Shown here piece after piece: positions 51,959-59,214 of a DNA stretch of 64,000 nucleotides; within the stretch, counting starts at the first letter, position 1, and the number at the start of each line of letters is the position of its first letter. A program made the position numbers and the translations under genes. This DNA comes from JBFHNV01 sp041593595 (GTDB taxonomy: Bacteria > Pseudomonadota > Gammaproteobacteria > HK1): assembly GCA_041593595.1 (NCBI GenBank), contig JBFHNV010000003.1, positions 30,075 through 94,074 of the forward strand, read 5' to 3'. A model generated the notes under the pieces. That model worked only from the letters and a program-made list of their open reading frames with translations, did no database searches and was not told where the DNA came from.

Positions 51959-53314
51959 TCAGCGACCGACGATGAAGCTCACGGAGCCGGAGACGTCCTC
52001 TCCGGGTCCGAAGCTCGTCACCGATCGCGGCGCCTCGGCGAGCGCCTCACGGCGGCGGCTGATCTGCCGCTGCACGCGCCGCACCCGCTTCAGCATCGCT
52101 GACTCGACGTGGCTTGCCAGCTCTGCCCTGTTCTTGTAGGCGACCGGCGGCAGCACCCAGAAATAGCGACGCTGCAGGTCCTGGAACATGGCGAACACCT
52201 CGCGGCCCTCTTCCACGATGGGCACCACCGGCACCATCAGCCCCGGAATCGTGGCCTGCAGCTCGAGCGGCACGGAGCGCGGATTGCTGAGGTCCACGAT
52301 GATGAACTCCGACAGCGTCGCAAGCAGGCGCACGGTATCGGACAGCTCCCGATCATCGGGCCCGGGAAAATCGAAGATGATCGGGATCTTGCCCTTGGTT
52401 CGCAGCACGTCGGAGAGCAGGCGCAGGACGGGCATTCGACGCCGGCCGAAGCGGCCGAGGATCAGCACCACCGCCTTGGATCCCGCGTTCACCAGAGACG
52501 ACACCGCGCCACGCTCGCCGAGCAGGGAAAGCAGGGAGGCGGCGCGAAGGTCGTCGACGGTGCTGAACGACGCATCGAACGAACCGTCGCGGGCAAACCA
52601 GATCCGCGACAGCGCGAGCAGGCCACGCTGGGTGGTGCGGTGGTCTATCTGCACGCGGCGCACGAAGGCATCCACGAGGATCGCGTTGCTGAGCTTGGCC
52701 CCGTTGAGGCTGGTCTCGTACATGACCGCGCGGGACAGCCTGGCGTGACGCAGATCGGCATCGTCGAGCACGGCTCGTGAGAGGTCCGCCCGGTCCAGCG
52801 AGGCATGGCGCAGGTCGGCTCCCTTGAGCACCGCTTCGGAGAGATCCGAGCGCGACAGGATCACATGACGAAGGTCGGCGCCGGAGAGATCGGCACGCTG
52901 CAGGTCGGCATGAAGAAGGGATGCAACCGGCTTGAAGCGCGCCCTGCTGAGATTCGCGTCACGCAGATCGGCGTCATCGAGCGACACCTCACCGAACTCG
53001 GTATCCCGGCAGTCGGCGCCGCACAGCCTTGCGCCGCCGAGATCGGCGTCGTCCAGTCGCGCGCCACGCAGGTCGGCGAAGGAGAGGTCGGCATCGGTGA
53101 AGCATGCCCCGCGCAGGTCGGCTCCGCGCAGGTCGAAGCGGCGAAGGTATCCCCCCGGCGAGGCCTCGGGTGAGCGCATGGCGCGCAGATCGACACGCGC
53201 GTCGGGGCTGTCCGAGCGCCACTTGTTCCAGCGCTTCGCGTCACCGGCGTTCAACGCATCGAACGCCGCCGCCGGGAGTCGCTGCCGCCTCCTGTGCCTG
53301 CGCCGCGCTGCCAT
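51959..53314 (-). CDS. Pentapeptide-repeat protein with Rossmann-like C-terminal domain
   Basis: 451 residues. After a basic N terminus, about 30 A(D/N)LXX pentapeptides (residues about 60-215, for example FADLRGARLDDADLGGARL) should form a right-handed quadrilateral beta helix. From about 260 a different domain follows: SKAVVLILGRFGRRRMPVLR, KIPIIFDFPGPDDRELSDTV, EFIIVDLSNPRSVPLELQA, then VPVVPIVEEGRE and FWVLPPVAYKN. This alpha/beta domain, with IFDF and IVDLS strands, is a known C-terminal companion of pentapeptide repeats and recalls TIR-like or nucleotide-sugar-hydrolase folds. Function unknown; a sensor plus effector arrangement is a hypothesis. The ATG at 53314 is the first in frame. 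Confidence 0.82.
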   Translation of the reverse strand: MAARRRHRRRQRLPAAAFDALNAGDAKRWNKWRSDSPDARVDLRAMRSPEASPGGYLRRFDLRGADLRGACFTDADLSFADLRGARLDDADLGGARLCGADCRDTEFGEVSLDDADLRDANLSRARFKPVASLLHADLQRADLSGADLRHVILSRSDLSEAVLKGADLRHASLDRADLSRAVLDDADLRHARLSRAVMYETSLNGAKLSNAILVDAFVRRVQIDHRTTQRGLLALSRIWFARDGSFDASFSTVDDLRAASLLSLLGERGAVSSLVNAGSKAVVLILGRFGRRRMPVLRLLSDVLRTKGKIPIIFDFPGPDDRELSDTVRLLATLSEFIIVDLSNPRSVPLELQATIPGLMVPVVPIVEEGREVFAMFQDLQRRYFWVLPPVAYKNRAELASHVESAMLKRVRRVQRQISRRREALAEAPRSVTSFGPGEDVSGSVSFIVGR

Positions 53315-53735
53315 GGTGCCCCCTCGACCCGATCTGCTGGCGCCATGATAGTGCGCGCCACCGCCCGGGGCATGGCTCGCGGTGTGGGTCTTGCTCTGGA
53401 GGTACCACCCGCGCCCGTCCTGCGCCGAGCCAGGCAGGGGCTATCGCAACGCGACAGGCGCAGGGTGCCGGATCCGGTCCTGGGACCACTGAGAGCCGAA
53501 GCAGGGAGTCGGATGCCGCGTTCGTCAGCACGTGCGGGAGGGCCTCCACGGTACGCAGCTCCGCGTGAACCGGAAGGGGCCGCGACTCATCGCGGCACCG
53601 GCTCGAGGACGAGCTGCGCCGTTCATCTGTCGGATTTCGGTTTCCATCTCCCGCCCGCCGGCATGCTCGCTCCTGCCCGTGTTCCCGTGACCCCTATAAT
53701 GCCGCGCGGGCAGCCGCGGGAGGCAGGTGACGGCG
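53315..53735. promoter_or_regulatory. Divergent region between pentapeptide and triple-RidA genes, with promoter
   Basis: No gene. Its right end (53652-53735) is the intact copy of the duplicated promoter; TATAAT at 53695-53700 is a consensus -10 box 36 bases before the ATG at 53736, the best such match in the window. The -35 (around 53672-53677) is poor. An AGGTGA at 53725-53730 is a suitable ribosome site five bases before the ATG. Confidence 0.55.
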
Positions 53736-53818
53736 ATGACGTCCTTCGCGAACGAGCGTGCGTTCTGCTGGCCCGAGGGCCACTGGGACTGGTACCGGCA
53801 CCTGGCGTTCAAGCACGG
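53652..53818 (+). repeat. Right (intact) copy of duplicated RidA promoter and 5' end
   Basis: Counterpart of 45983-46148, with about 93% identity over the first 83 coding bases by hand count and a constant offset. Here it continues into the full triple-RidA gene. Confidence 0.8.
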
Positions 53819-54911
53819 TGTGCGTTGCGGCGAGCTCGTCTTCGTCGGCGGCCAGGTGGACAAGACATCCGGCGGCGAGCCGCTGCACGCGGACGACCTG
53901 GAGGCGCAGACCGCCGTGGTGGTGCGCCACATCGCCACGGTGCTGGCCGGCCTCGGCGCCACCCTCGCCGACGTCACCCGGCTCACCGCCCTCTACGCCA
54001 CCGACGGCAGCGTGTCCGAGGAAGCGTTCGTCGCCGACGTGGGCCGCCACGTGGCGGCGCTGGGCGGCGCCCCCGACGGCACGGGACCGGCCATCGTGCC
54101 GGTGCCGCTGCCGTGGCTCGCGCTGCCGGGCATGCGGGTGGAGATCGAGGCCATCGCCATGCCCGGCGGCGGTGGGCGGCGCCGCGAGCGGCGCACCGCC
54201 CGCGTCGGGCCGCCGCTGCCCGCGCCCTTCGTGCACGGGGTGCGCTGCGGCGGGCACGTGTTCGTCGGCGGCCAGGCGTCCCGGGGCAGCCGCCCCGGCT
54301 CGGCCTTCGACGCGCTGGCGTCGGTGCTCGAGGCGCTGGGCAGCACCCCCGCCGAGCTGGTGCGGGTGGGCCTGTGGCACGACGACTCGCCGGACCCGGC
54401 GTTCGCCTCGCACCTGGATGTCGTCGACTGCGCCACCGTGGCGCTGCCCACGCCGCGCCTGCCCGCCGGCGTGGCCGCGCGGGTGGACGGCTGGGCCATG
54501 GACGCCGGAACCTTCCAACGCCGCGCATCGCGCGTGCCGGAGGACTGGCGCTGGCCGGGGCGGACCGGGCCCACCCAGGCGGTGGCCTGCGGGGATCTCG
54601 TGTTCGTCGGCGGCCAGCTGCCGCTGGACGCCGCGGGTCGGGCGTTGCACCCGGGCGATCTCGTGGCGCAGACGCGCCTGTGCATGGAGCGCACCCGCGC
54701 AGCGCTCGGCGCGTTCGGCCTCGGCCTCGACCACATGGTGAAGCAGACCACCTTCTTCCTGGGCGCGGCGGACCCGAAGGACATCGTCGCCAACCAGACG
54801 CTGCGCTCCACGTGCTACACCGAGCCCGCCGGCGCCTCCACCGGGGTGCCGCTGCCGGCATTCGGGATCCCGGACGCGATGGTGAGCATCGACACGGTGG
54901 CGATGCGATGA
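53736..54911 (+). CDS. Triple RidA-domain (YjgF/YER057c) protein
   Basis: 391 residues holding three RidA-type units: about 20-140 (GELVFVGGQVDKTSGGEPLH), 155-250 (GGHVFVGGQASRGSRPGS, shorter and degenerate) and 265-391 (GDLVFVGGQLPLDAAGRALH, ending FGIPDAMVSIDTVAMR). RidA proteins hydrolyse reactive enamine/imine intermediates. The usual catalytic Arg in the R-N/R-T block of the fold is replaced in places, so only one unit may be active. The start at 53736 follows a TATAAT promoter. Its stop overlaps the M24 gene (ATGA). Most RidA proteins are single-domain, so this fusion is unusual. Confidence 0.82.
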   Translation: MTSFANERAFCWPEGHWDWYRHLAFKHGVRCGELVFVGGQVDKTSGGEPLHADDLEAQTAVVVRHIATVLAGLGATLADVTRLTALYATDGSVSEEAFVADVGRHVAALGGAPDGTGPAIVPVPLPWLALPGMRVEIEAIAMPGGGGRRRERRTARVGPPLPAPFVHGVRCGGHVFVGGQASRGSRPGSAFDALASVLEALGSTPAELVRVGLWHDDSPDPAFASHLDVVDCATVALPTPRLPAGVAARVDGWAMDAGTFQRRASRVPEDWRWPGRTGPTQAVACGDLVFVGGQLPLDAAGRALHPGDLVAQTRLCMERTRAALGAFGLGLDHMVKQTTFFLGAADPKDIVANQTLRSTCYTEPAGASTGVPLPAFGIPDAMVSIDTVAMR

Positions 54912-56092
54912 AGCGCCCCGATCACATCAAGGCCGGCCTGCACTTCGAGCGCGCGGAGCTCGACGGGCGGGTGGCCCGCGCGCGGGCGCGCCTCGCCGGC
55001 GAGGGCCTGGACGCGCTGCTCCTGTTCGCGCCGGAGAGCCAGTACTGGCTCACGGGCTTCGACACCAACGGCTACGTGTTCTTCCAGTGCGCGGTGATGA
55101 CCGCCGAGGACACGCCCATCGTCATGCTCACCCGTCCGCCCGACGTGCAGACGGCGTGGCGCACCTCCACCATCGAGGACGTGCGCGTGTGGACCGACGC
55201 GGTGGACGCGGACCCCGGGGTCGAGCTGCGCCGCCTGCTCGAGGAGAAGGGGCTGCGCGGCGCCCGCGTGGGCATCGAGCTCGCGACGTACGGACTCACC
55301 GCCGCCAACTACCTGCTGGTGGCGCGGGCCCTGGACGGGTTCTGCACCCTGGTGGACGCGTCGATGCTGGTGCGGGGCCTGCGGATCACCAAGTCGCCCG
55401 CCGAGATCGCCCACGTGCGCCGCGCGGCGGCGCTCGCCGACGCGGCCCTCGACGCGATGCGCGAGACCGCCGGGCCCGGCGTGTTCGAGGGCGCGGTCAC
55501 CGCGGCCGGGCAGGCCGTGATCTTCGCCGGCGGCGGCGACCCGGCCGCCTCGGGGCCGGTGCTCGGGTCCGGCGACCGCGCGCTGCTGGTGCGCAACTCC
55601 ACCGGCGCGCGCACCCTCGGTGCCCGCGACCAGCTCACCATCGAGTTCGCCGGCGTCTACCGCCGCTACCACGCCTGCCTGATGCAGACCTTCCCCATCG
55701 GCGAGGACTCCCCCGAGCAGCGCCGCATGTACGACGCCTGCCGGCGGGCGCTCGATGCCATGACCGCCGCCGCGGTTCCGGGCCGCCCGCTCGGCGACAT
55801 CGACGCCGAGCACCGCCGCGTGCTCGACGAGGCCGGCTTCCGCCACGCCCGCATGTCTGCCTGCGGCTACTCCCTGGGCGCCACCTACCGCCCGAACTGG
55901 ATGGATGTGCCGCCGATGCTCTACGCCGGCAACCCGATACCCGCGGCACCCGGAATGGTCCTGTTCATGCACGTGATCCTGGCCGACGCCGGGCGCAACC
56001 TCGCCATGTCCCTCGGCCACACCGTGCTCGTGAACGACGGCGGCTGCGAGGTGATCACGAGGAGCGCCCTCGCCTATCACGTCTGCCGCTGA
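54908..56092 (+). CDS. M24-fold creatinase / ectoine-hydrolase-like protein without metal ligands
   Basis: 394 residues. The N-terminal creatinase domain has ALLLFAPESQYWLTGFDTNGYVFFQ; the C-terminal pita-bread domain follows RITKSPAEIAHVRRAAALADAAL. The five metal ligands of aminopeptidases are replaced: IEFAGVYRRYHACLMQTF lacks the Asp pair, GYSLGATY lacks the His of GHGIG, and GMVLFMHVIL and LGHTVLV lack the Glu residues. This is the pattern of metal-free creatinase and ectoine hydrolase (DoeA). It would hydrolyse an amidine or cyclic amide. Start overlaps the RidA stop, so the two act together. Confidence 0.82.
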   Translation: MKRPDHIKAGLHFERAELDGRVARARARLAGEGLDALLLFAPESQYWLTGFDTNGYVFFQCAVMTAEDTPIVMLTRPPDVQTAWRTSTIEDVRVWTDAVDADPGVELRRLLEEKGLRGARVGIELATYGLTAANYLLVARALDGFCTLVDASMLVRGLRITKSPAEIAHVRRAAALADAALDAMRETAGPGVFEGAVTAAGQAVIFAGGGDPAASGPVLGSGDRALLVRNSTGARTLGARDQLTIEFAGVYRRYHACLMQTFPIGEDSPEQRRMYDACRRALDAMTAAAVPGRPLGDIDAEHRRVLDEAGFRHARMSACGYSLGATYRPNWMDVPPMLYAGNPIPAAPGMVLFMHVILADAGRNLAMSLGHTVLVNDGGCEVITRSALAYHVCR

Positions 56093-56128
56093 GCGCGTCC
56101 GTGTCGTCAGTTGATCGCGGACGGCGGG

Positions 56129-56992
56129 TTACCGCCGTGTCACCAGCGCCACCCCTGCCACCGTCACCACCATGCCCGCCAGGGCCATGATCCCCAGGCG
56201 CTCGTCGAACAGCAGCCACGCCAGCAGCGCCGCCGACACCGGCACCAGGTAGAACAGGCTCGAGACCGCCGCGATGGCGCCGTGGCGGATGAGCCAGTAG
56301 AGCAGGCCCGTGGCCACCACCGACAGCACCAGCACCGCCCAGGCCAGTGCCCCCAGCACCTGGGGCGTCCAGCGGCTGCCGCTCTCGCCGAACGCCATCG
56401 CCAGCAGCGCGCACGCCGTCGCCGCCGCCGCGAACTGCACCACGGCGCCGGTGTAGGGGTTCACGTTCTGGCTGCGCGCCTTCTGGTAGAGCGTGCCCGT
56501 GGTCACCGCGACCATCCCCAGCAGATTCCAGGCAACGCCCTCAACGGAGCCGGCACCGGCAGCGAGGCGCTCCGCCACCACCAGGCTCACGCCGGAGAAC
56601 CCCAGCACCAGCCCGAGCACCTGCATCGCGGCGAGCCGCTCGCGCAGCACCGTGGCCGCGAACAGGGCCGTGAGCACCGGCTGCAGCGCCATGATGAGCG
56701 CCGACACCCCCGCCTCCACCTGGCGGTCGATGGCGAGGAACACCCCACCGAGCCCCAGGCAGTGCAAACTCACCCCGGTCACCGCCGAGTGCAGGTAGTC
56801 CACGGCCCGCCGCGGCCAGGGGTGGCGGCGGACCAGCGCGAGCGGGGCAAGGATGAGCACTACCAGCGCGTAGCGGGCGCCGAGAAAGGTCATGGGCTCC
56901 GCGTCCGGCAGCGCGTAGCTCGCGGCGATGTATCCCGTGCTCCACAGCACCACGAAGGCGAACGGCGCCAGGGGGACCAGCAGGGAGCGCAA
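56129..56992 (-). CDS. EamA-family (drug/metabolite transporter) permease
   Basis: 287 residues with ten hydrophobic segments in two EamA repeats. PFAFVVLWSTGYIAASYAL is the first helix; VEAGVSALIMALQPVLTALFAATVLRERL closes the first repeat; SSLFYLVPVSAALLAWLLFDERLG closes the second. It probably exports amino acids or metabolites across the inner membrane. The start codon seems to be TTG at 56992; no better start lies nearby. It converges on the creatinase-like gene and is divergent from the metzincin gene. Confidence 0.82.
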   Translation of the reverse strand: MRSLLVPLAPFAFVVLWSTGYIAASYALPDAEPMTFLGARYALVVLILAPLALVRRHPWPRRAVDYLHSAVTGVSLHCLGLGGVFLAIDRQVEAGVSALIMALQPVLTALFAATVLRERLAAMQVLGLVLGFSGVSLVVAERLAAGAGSVEGVAWNLLGMVAVTTGTLYQKARSQNVNPYTGAVVQFAAAATACALLAMAFGESGSRWTPQVLGALAWAVLVLSVVATGLLYWLIRHGAIAAVSSLFYLVPVSAALLAWLLFDERLGIMALAGMVVTVAGVALVTRR

Positions 56993-57244
56993 CGATGTTT
57001 CCGCGGAAGCGACGGTGCGGGGATGCTACCGGATTCAACGAGGTCCATGGCGGACTGCATGCAACCCGGTCGTGTGAGCGACAACCCCCTCGCCTGCAAC
57101 GCCAACAACCGGCTCTGCACCGTGAAATGCACCTCCCGAACATGGGCGTCCGGGAGGCGACCCGGAGCAGGTGGGCGATGCGCCGGAGACGGTCGCGTTT
57201 GCGGCGCTGGAGAGCCGGGACAGCCGTGTCCGGGAAAGCGATCT

Positions 57245-57253
57245 GGCATAATC
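57245..57253 (+). promoter_or_regulatory. Putative extended -10 (TGG CATAAT) of the metzincin gene
   Basis: TCTGGCATAATCG lies 29 bases before the ATG at 57281, with TG just upstream of the hexamer. The arrangement matches the TATAAT position of the triple-RidA gene. Confidence 0.4.
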
Positions 57254-57280
57254 GACGGCGGCCGCGCAGGAGGATCTGCC

Positions 57281-59173
57281 ATGGGATTCATCCGCAAGCT
57301 GCTTCGCTGCCTGCTCGGCGACGACGCGCGCGGCGCCCTCGAGCTGGTCAGCCTCGGCGACCAGGTGATTCGCGGCCCCATCGGGCAGGCCCTGCCCGGT
57401 GCCGCGGAGGTCGCGGTCATCGACGCGCGAACCGGCGAACCGAGGCCCGGCGCCGATCTCCTGATCACCAACCTCGACGGCGTGCGGATCAACGGCCGCG
57501 CCGACGAGGAGCTCCACCTGACCAGCGACGCGTCGGGTCAGATTTCCCTCGACATCAGCCTCAGCGACAGCGTCGGCGCGCTGGCGGTCGATGCGTCGGA
57601 CAACACGGGCGAGCCCCTGCTGTTCGAGGCCCGCGGCGAAGGAGTCACCGACAGCATCTACATCGAGACCGCGACGGCCGCGGTCGCAGGGGGCCCGCCT
57701 ATCCAGGGCCGCATCCACGCCAGCGATTTTCTGGGAACACCGGTCCCCGGCGGTGCGTTCGACGTGACCGCGGTGCTCGACGACGACGCAATCGAGTCGG
57801 TGGACGCGCAAGAGGTGGGAGACGGGGTGTACACCTTCACCCTGTCCACGCGCCGTGCAGGCACGTGGCGCCTGCACGTGACCGATCTGGACACGAGCGT
57901 GGTGGCGACCGCGGTGCTGTGCGTGTCGCCCGGGCCGGCGCAACGCTTCCGCACCATCGGGGCGACCGATCCGCGCGCGGCGCAGCCGTTCGGTCGGACC
58001 ACGCTGCGGCTGCGCCTGGAGGACGCGTTCGGCAACCCCCTCTCCGCGGGCCGGATCGTGGCGATGGACGCATCCGGCGCCGAGCAGCCTCTCACGCTGC
58101 GAGACGGGGACGAAGCCGAGCTGACCGTGCGCCTGCCGGGCTTCGGCAGCACGGCCATCTCGCTGCGGGATCGCGAGTCGGATGTGGCCAGCGATCTCAC
58201 CGTCCCCTTTGCGGCTGCCTGGCTTCAGGATCCGGGTCTGGTGCAGCTCGAGAGCCGTTACTCGACCCCCGTCCACCTGGCACCACCGGCCGACCGCGGG
58301 ATCCGGCGGGCGACCATCCGCATCGCGTTCGACGGCGAGCGCGCCGCATTCAATTCGTTCAACGGCGCCGCCGAGGGCCTGGAGACCCGGGTAGAGGCCG
58401 GGGACAAGGCGATCGCGGTACACGTCGCAAGCGCCGAGGACCTGACGGGCGAGGCATTCCCCGACGGCCTGTTGATCGGGACGGTCGAGTGGAGCTGCCT
58501 CGCGGCCGGCGAGACCTGCTTCACGGTCACGGCGGCGATGTCGCCCGAGGAGCCGCCGTGGGAGCTGTGTGTCGATCAGAAGGAGGCGCTGAGCAGCTGC
58601 ATCTGCGTCAACATCATTCATCCTCCCTTCGGCAAGGGGCGACTCAGGAAAGTCACCAGGCAGGCGCAGGCATTGCCGAAGATCGTCTCGTCGCCCGAGA
58701 ACGTGGCGCTATGCTGCCCGGTGCTCGAGGTCAGGGTCGAGGACTGCGAGATCAGCCGACGCGAATGGAAACGCATTCGCAAGCCGCGGCGCCGCGGCGG
58801 CGGCGGCCTGCCGCGGCTCGGCCCGAACCGGGATCGGGATCTCGGCCGGCTCTTCGACCTGGTGGCCGATTGCCGCAAGGCCAGCTGCATCAACATCGTG
58901 CTGTTCCCGATAAGCGACGACGCCGGCTATGACGGCATCATGTTCAAGCGAGGAGACAAGCAGGGCTTCGGCGCGATTGCGCTGCGCGATCGCATCAAGA
59001 ACCGCCTCACCCAGCACGAGATCGGCCATGCGCTGGGCCTCGATCACGTGGAGGACAAGAAGAACCTGATGTGGGAGGGCCGGAGCAACACGAGCCGGGA
59101 CGTCGGCGTCGAGCTCACCGCGGATCAGTGCCGGACCATCTTCCAGAACCTGTCGAGGTACCCCTGCGACTAG
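57281..59173 (+). CDS. Putative metzincin-type metalloprotease with Ig-like repeats
   Basis: 630 residues. The C terminus has a complete zinc motif HEIGHALGLDH (His579, Glu580, His583, His589) followed by a Met (NLMWEG), a metzincin arrangement. The first 480 residues are beta-rich repeats of filamin/invasin type (GTPVPGGAFDVTAVLDD, DAFGNPLSAGRIVAMDASGA). A basic region (RKPRRRGGGGLPRLGPNRDR) separates them from the catalytic part. No classical signal peptide is seen (MGFIRKLLRCLLGDDARG), so export by another route or a cytoplasmic role is open. AGGAGG is seven bases before the ATG. Confidence 0.75.
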   Translation: MGFIRKLLRCLLGDDARGALELVSLGDQVIRGPIGQALPGAAEVAVIDARTGEPRPGADLLITNLDGVRINGRADEELHLTSDASGQISLDISLSDSVGALAVDASDNTGEPLLFEARGEGVTDSIYIETATAAVAGGPPIQGRIHASDFLGTPVPGGAFDVTAVLDDDAIESVDAQEVGDGVYTFTLSTRRAGTWRLHVTDLDTSVVATAVLCVSPGPAQRFRTIGATDPRAAQPFGRTTLRLRLEDAFGNPLSAGRIVAMDASGAEQPLTLRDGDEAELTVRLPGFGSTAISLRDRESDVASDLTVPFAAAWLQDPGLVQLESRYSTPVHLAPPADRGIRRATIRIAFDGERAAFNSFNGAAEGLETRVEAGDKAIAVHVASAEDLTGEAFPDGLLIGTVEWSCLAAGETCFTVTAAMSPEEPPWELCVDQKEALSSCICVNIIHPPFGKGRLRKVTRQAQALPKIVSSPENVALCCPVLEVRVEDCEISRREWKRIRKPRRRGGGGLPRLGPNRDRDLGRLFDLVADCRKASCINIVLFPISDDAGYDGIMFKRGDKQGFGAIALRDRIKNRLTQHEIGHALGLDHVEDKKNLMWEGRSNTSRDVGVELTADQCRTIFQNLSRYPCD

Positions 59174-59214
59174 CATGCAGGGGCGCTGCCCCGATCCGAT
59201 GCCCTCCTTCGCCT

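Noticed and set aside
52109..53173. Long plus-strand frames opposite the pentapeptide gene
   Set aside because: Their periodic composition is the mirror of the pentapeptide repeats on the minus strand.
50868..53314. Calling the patatin and pentapeptide genes a CBASS or similar defence operon
   Set aside because: There is no cyclase, ubiquitin-like or HORMA gene, the genes are 242 bases apart, and the patatin looks RssA-like; only a weaker hypothesis is justified.
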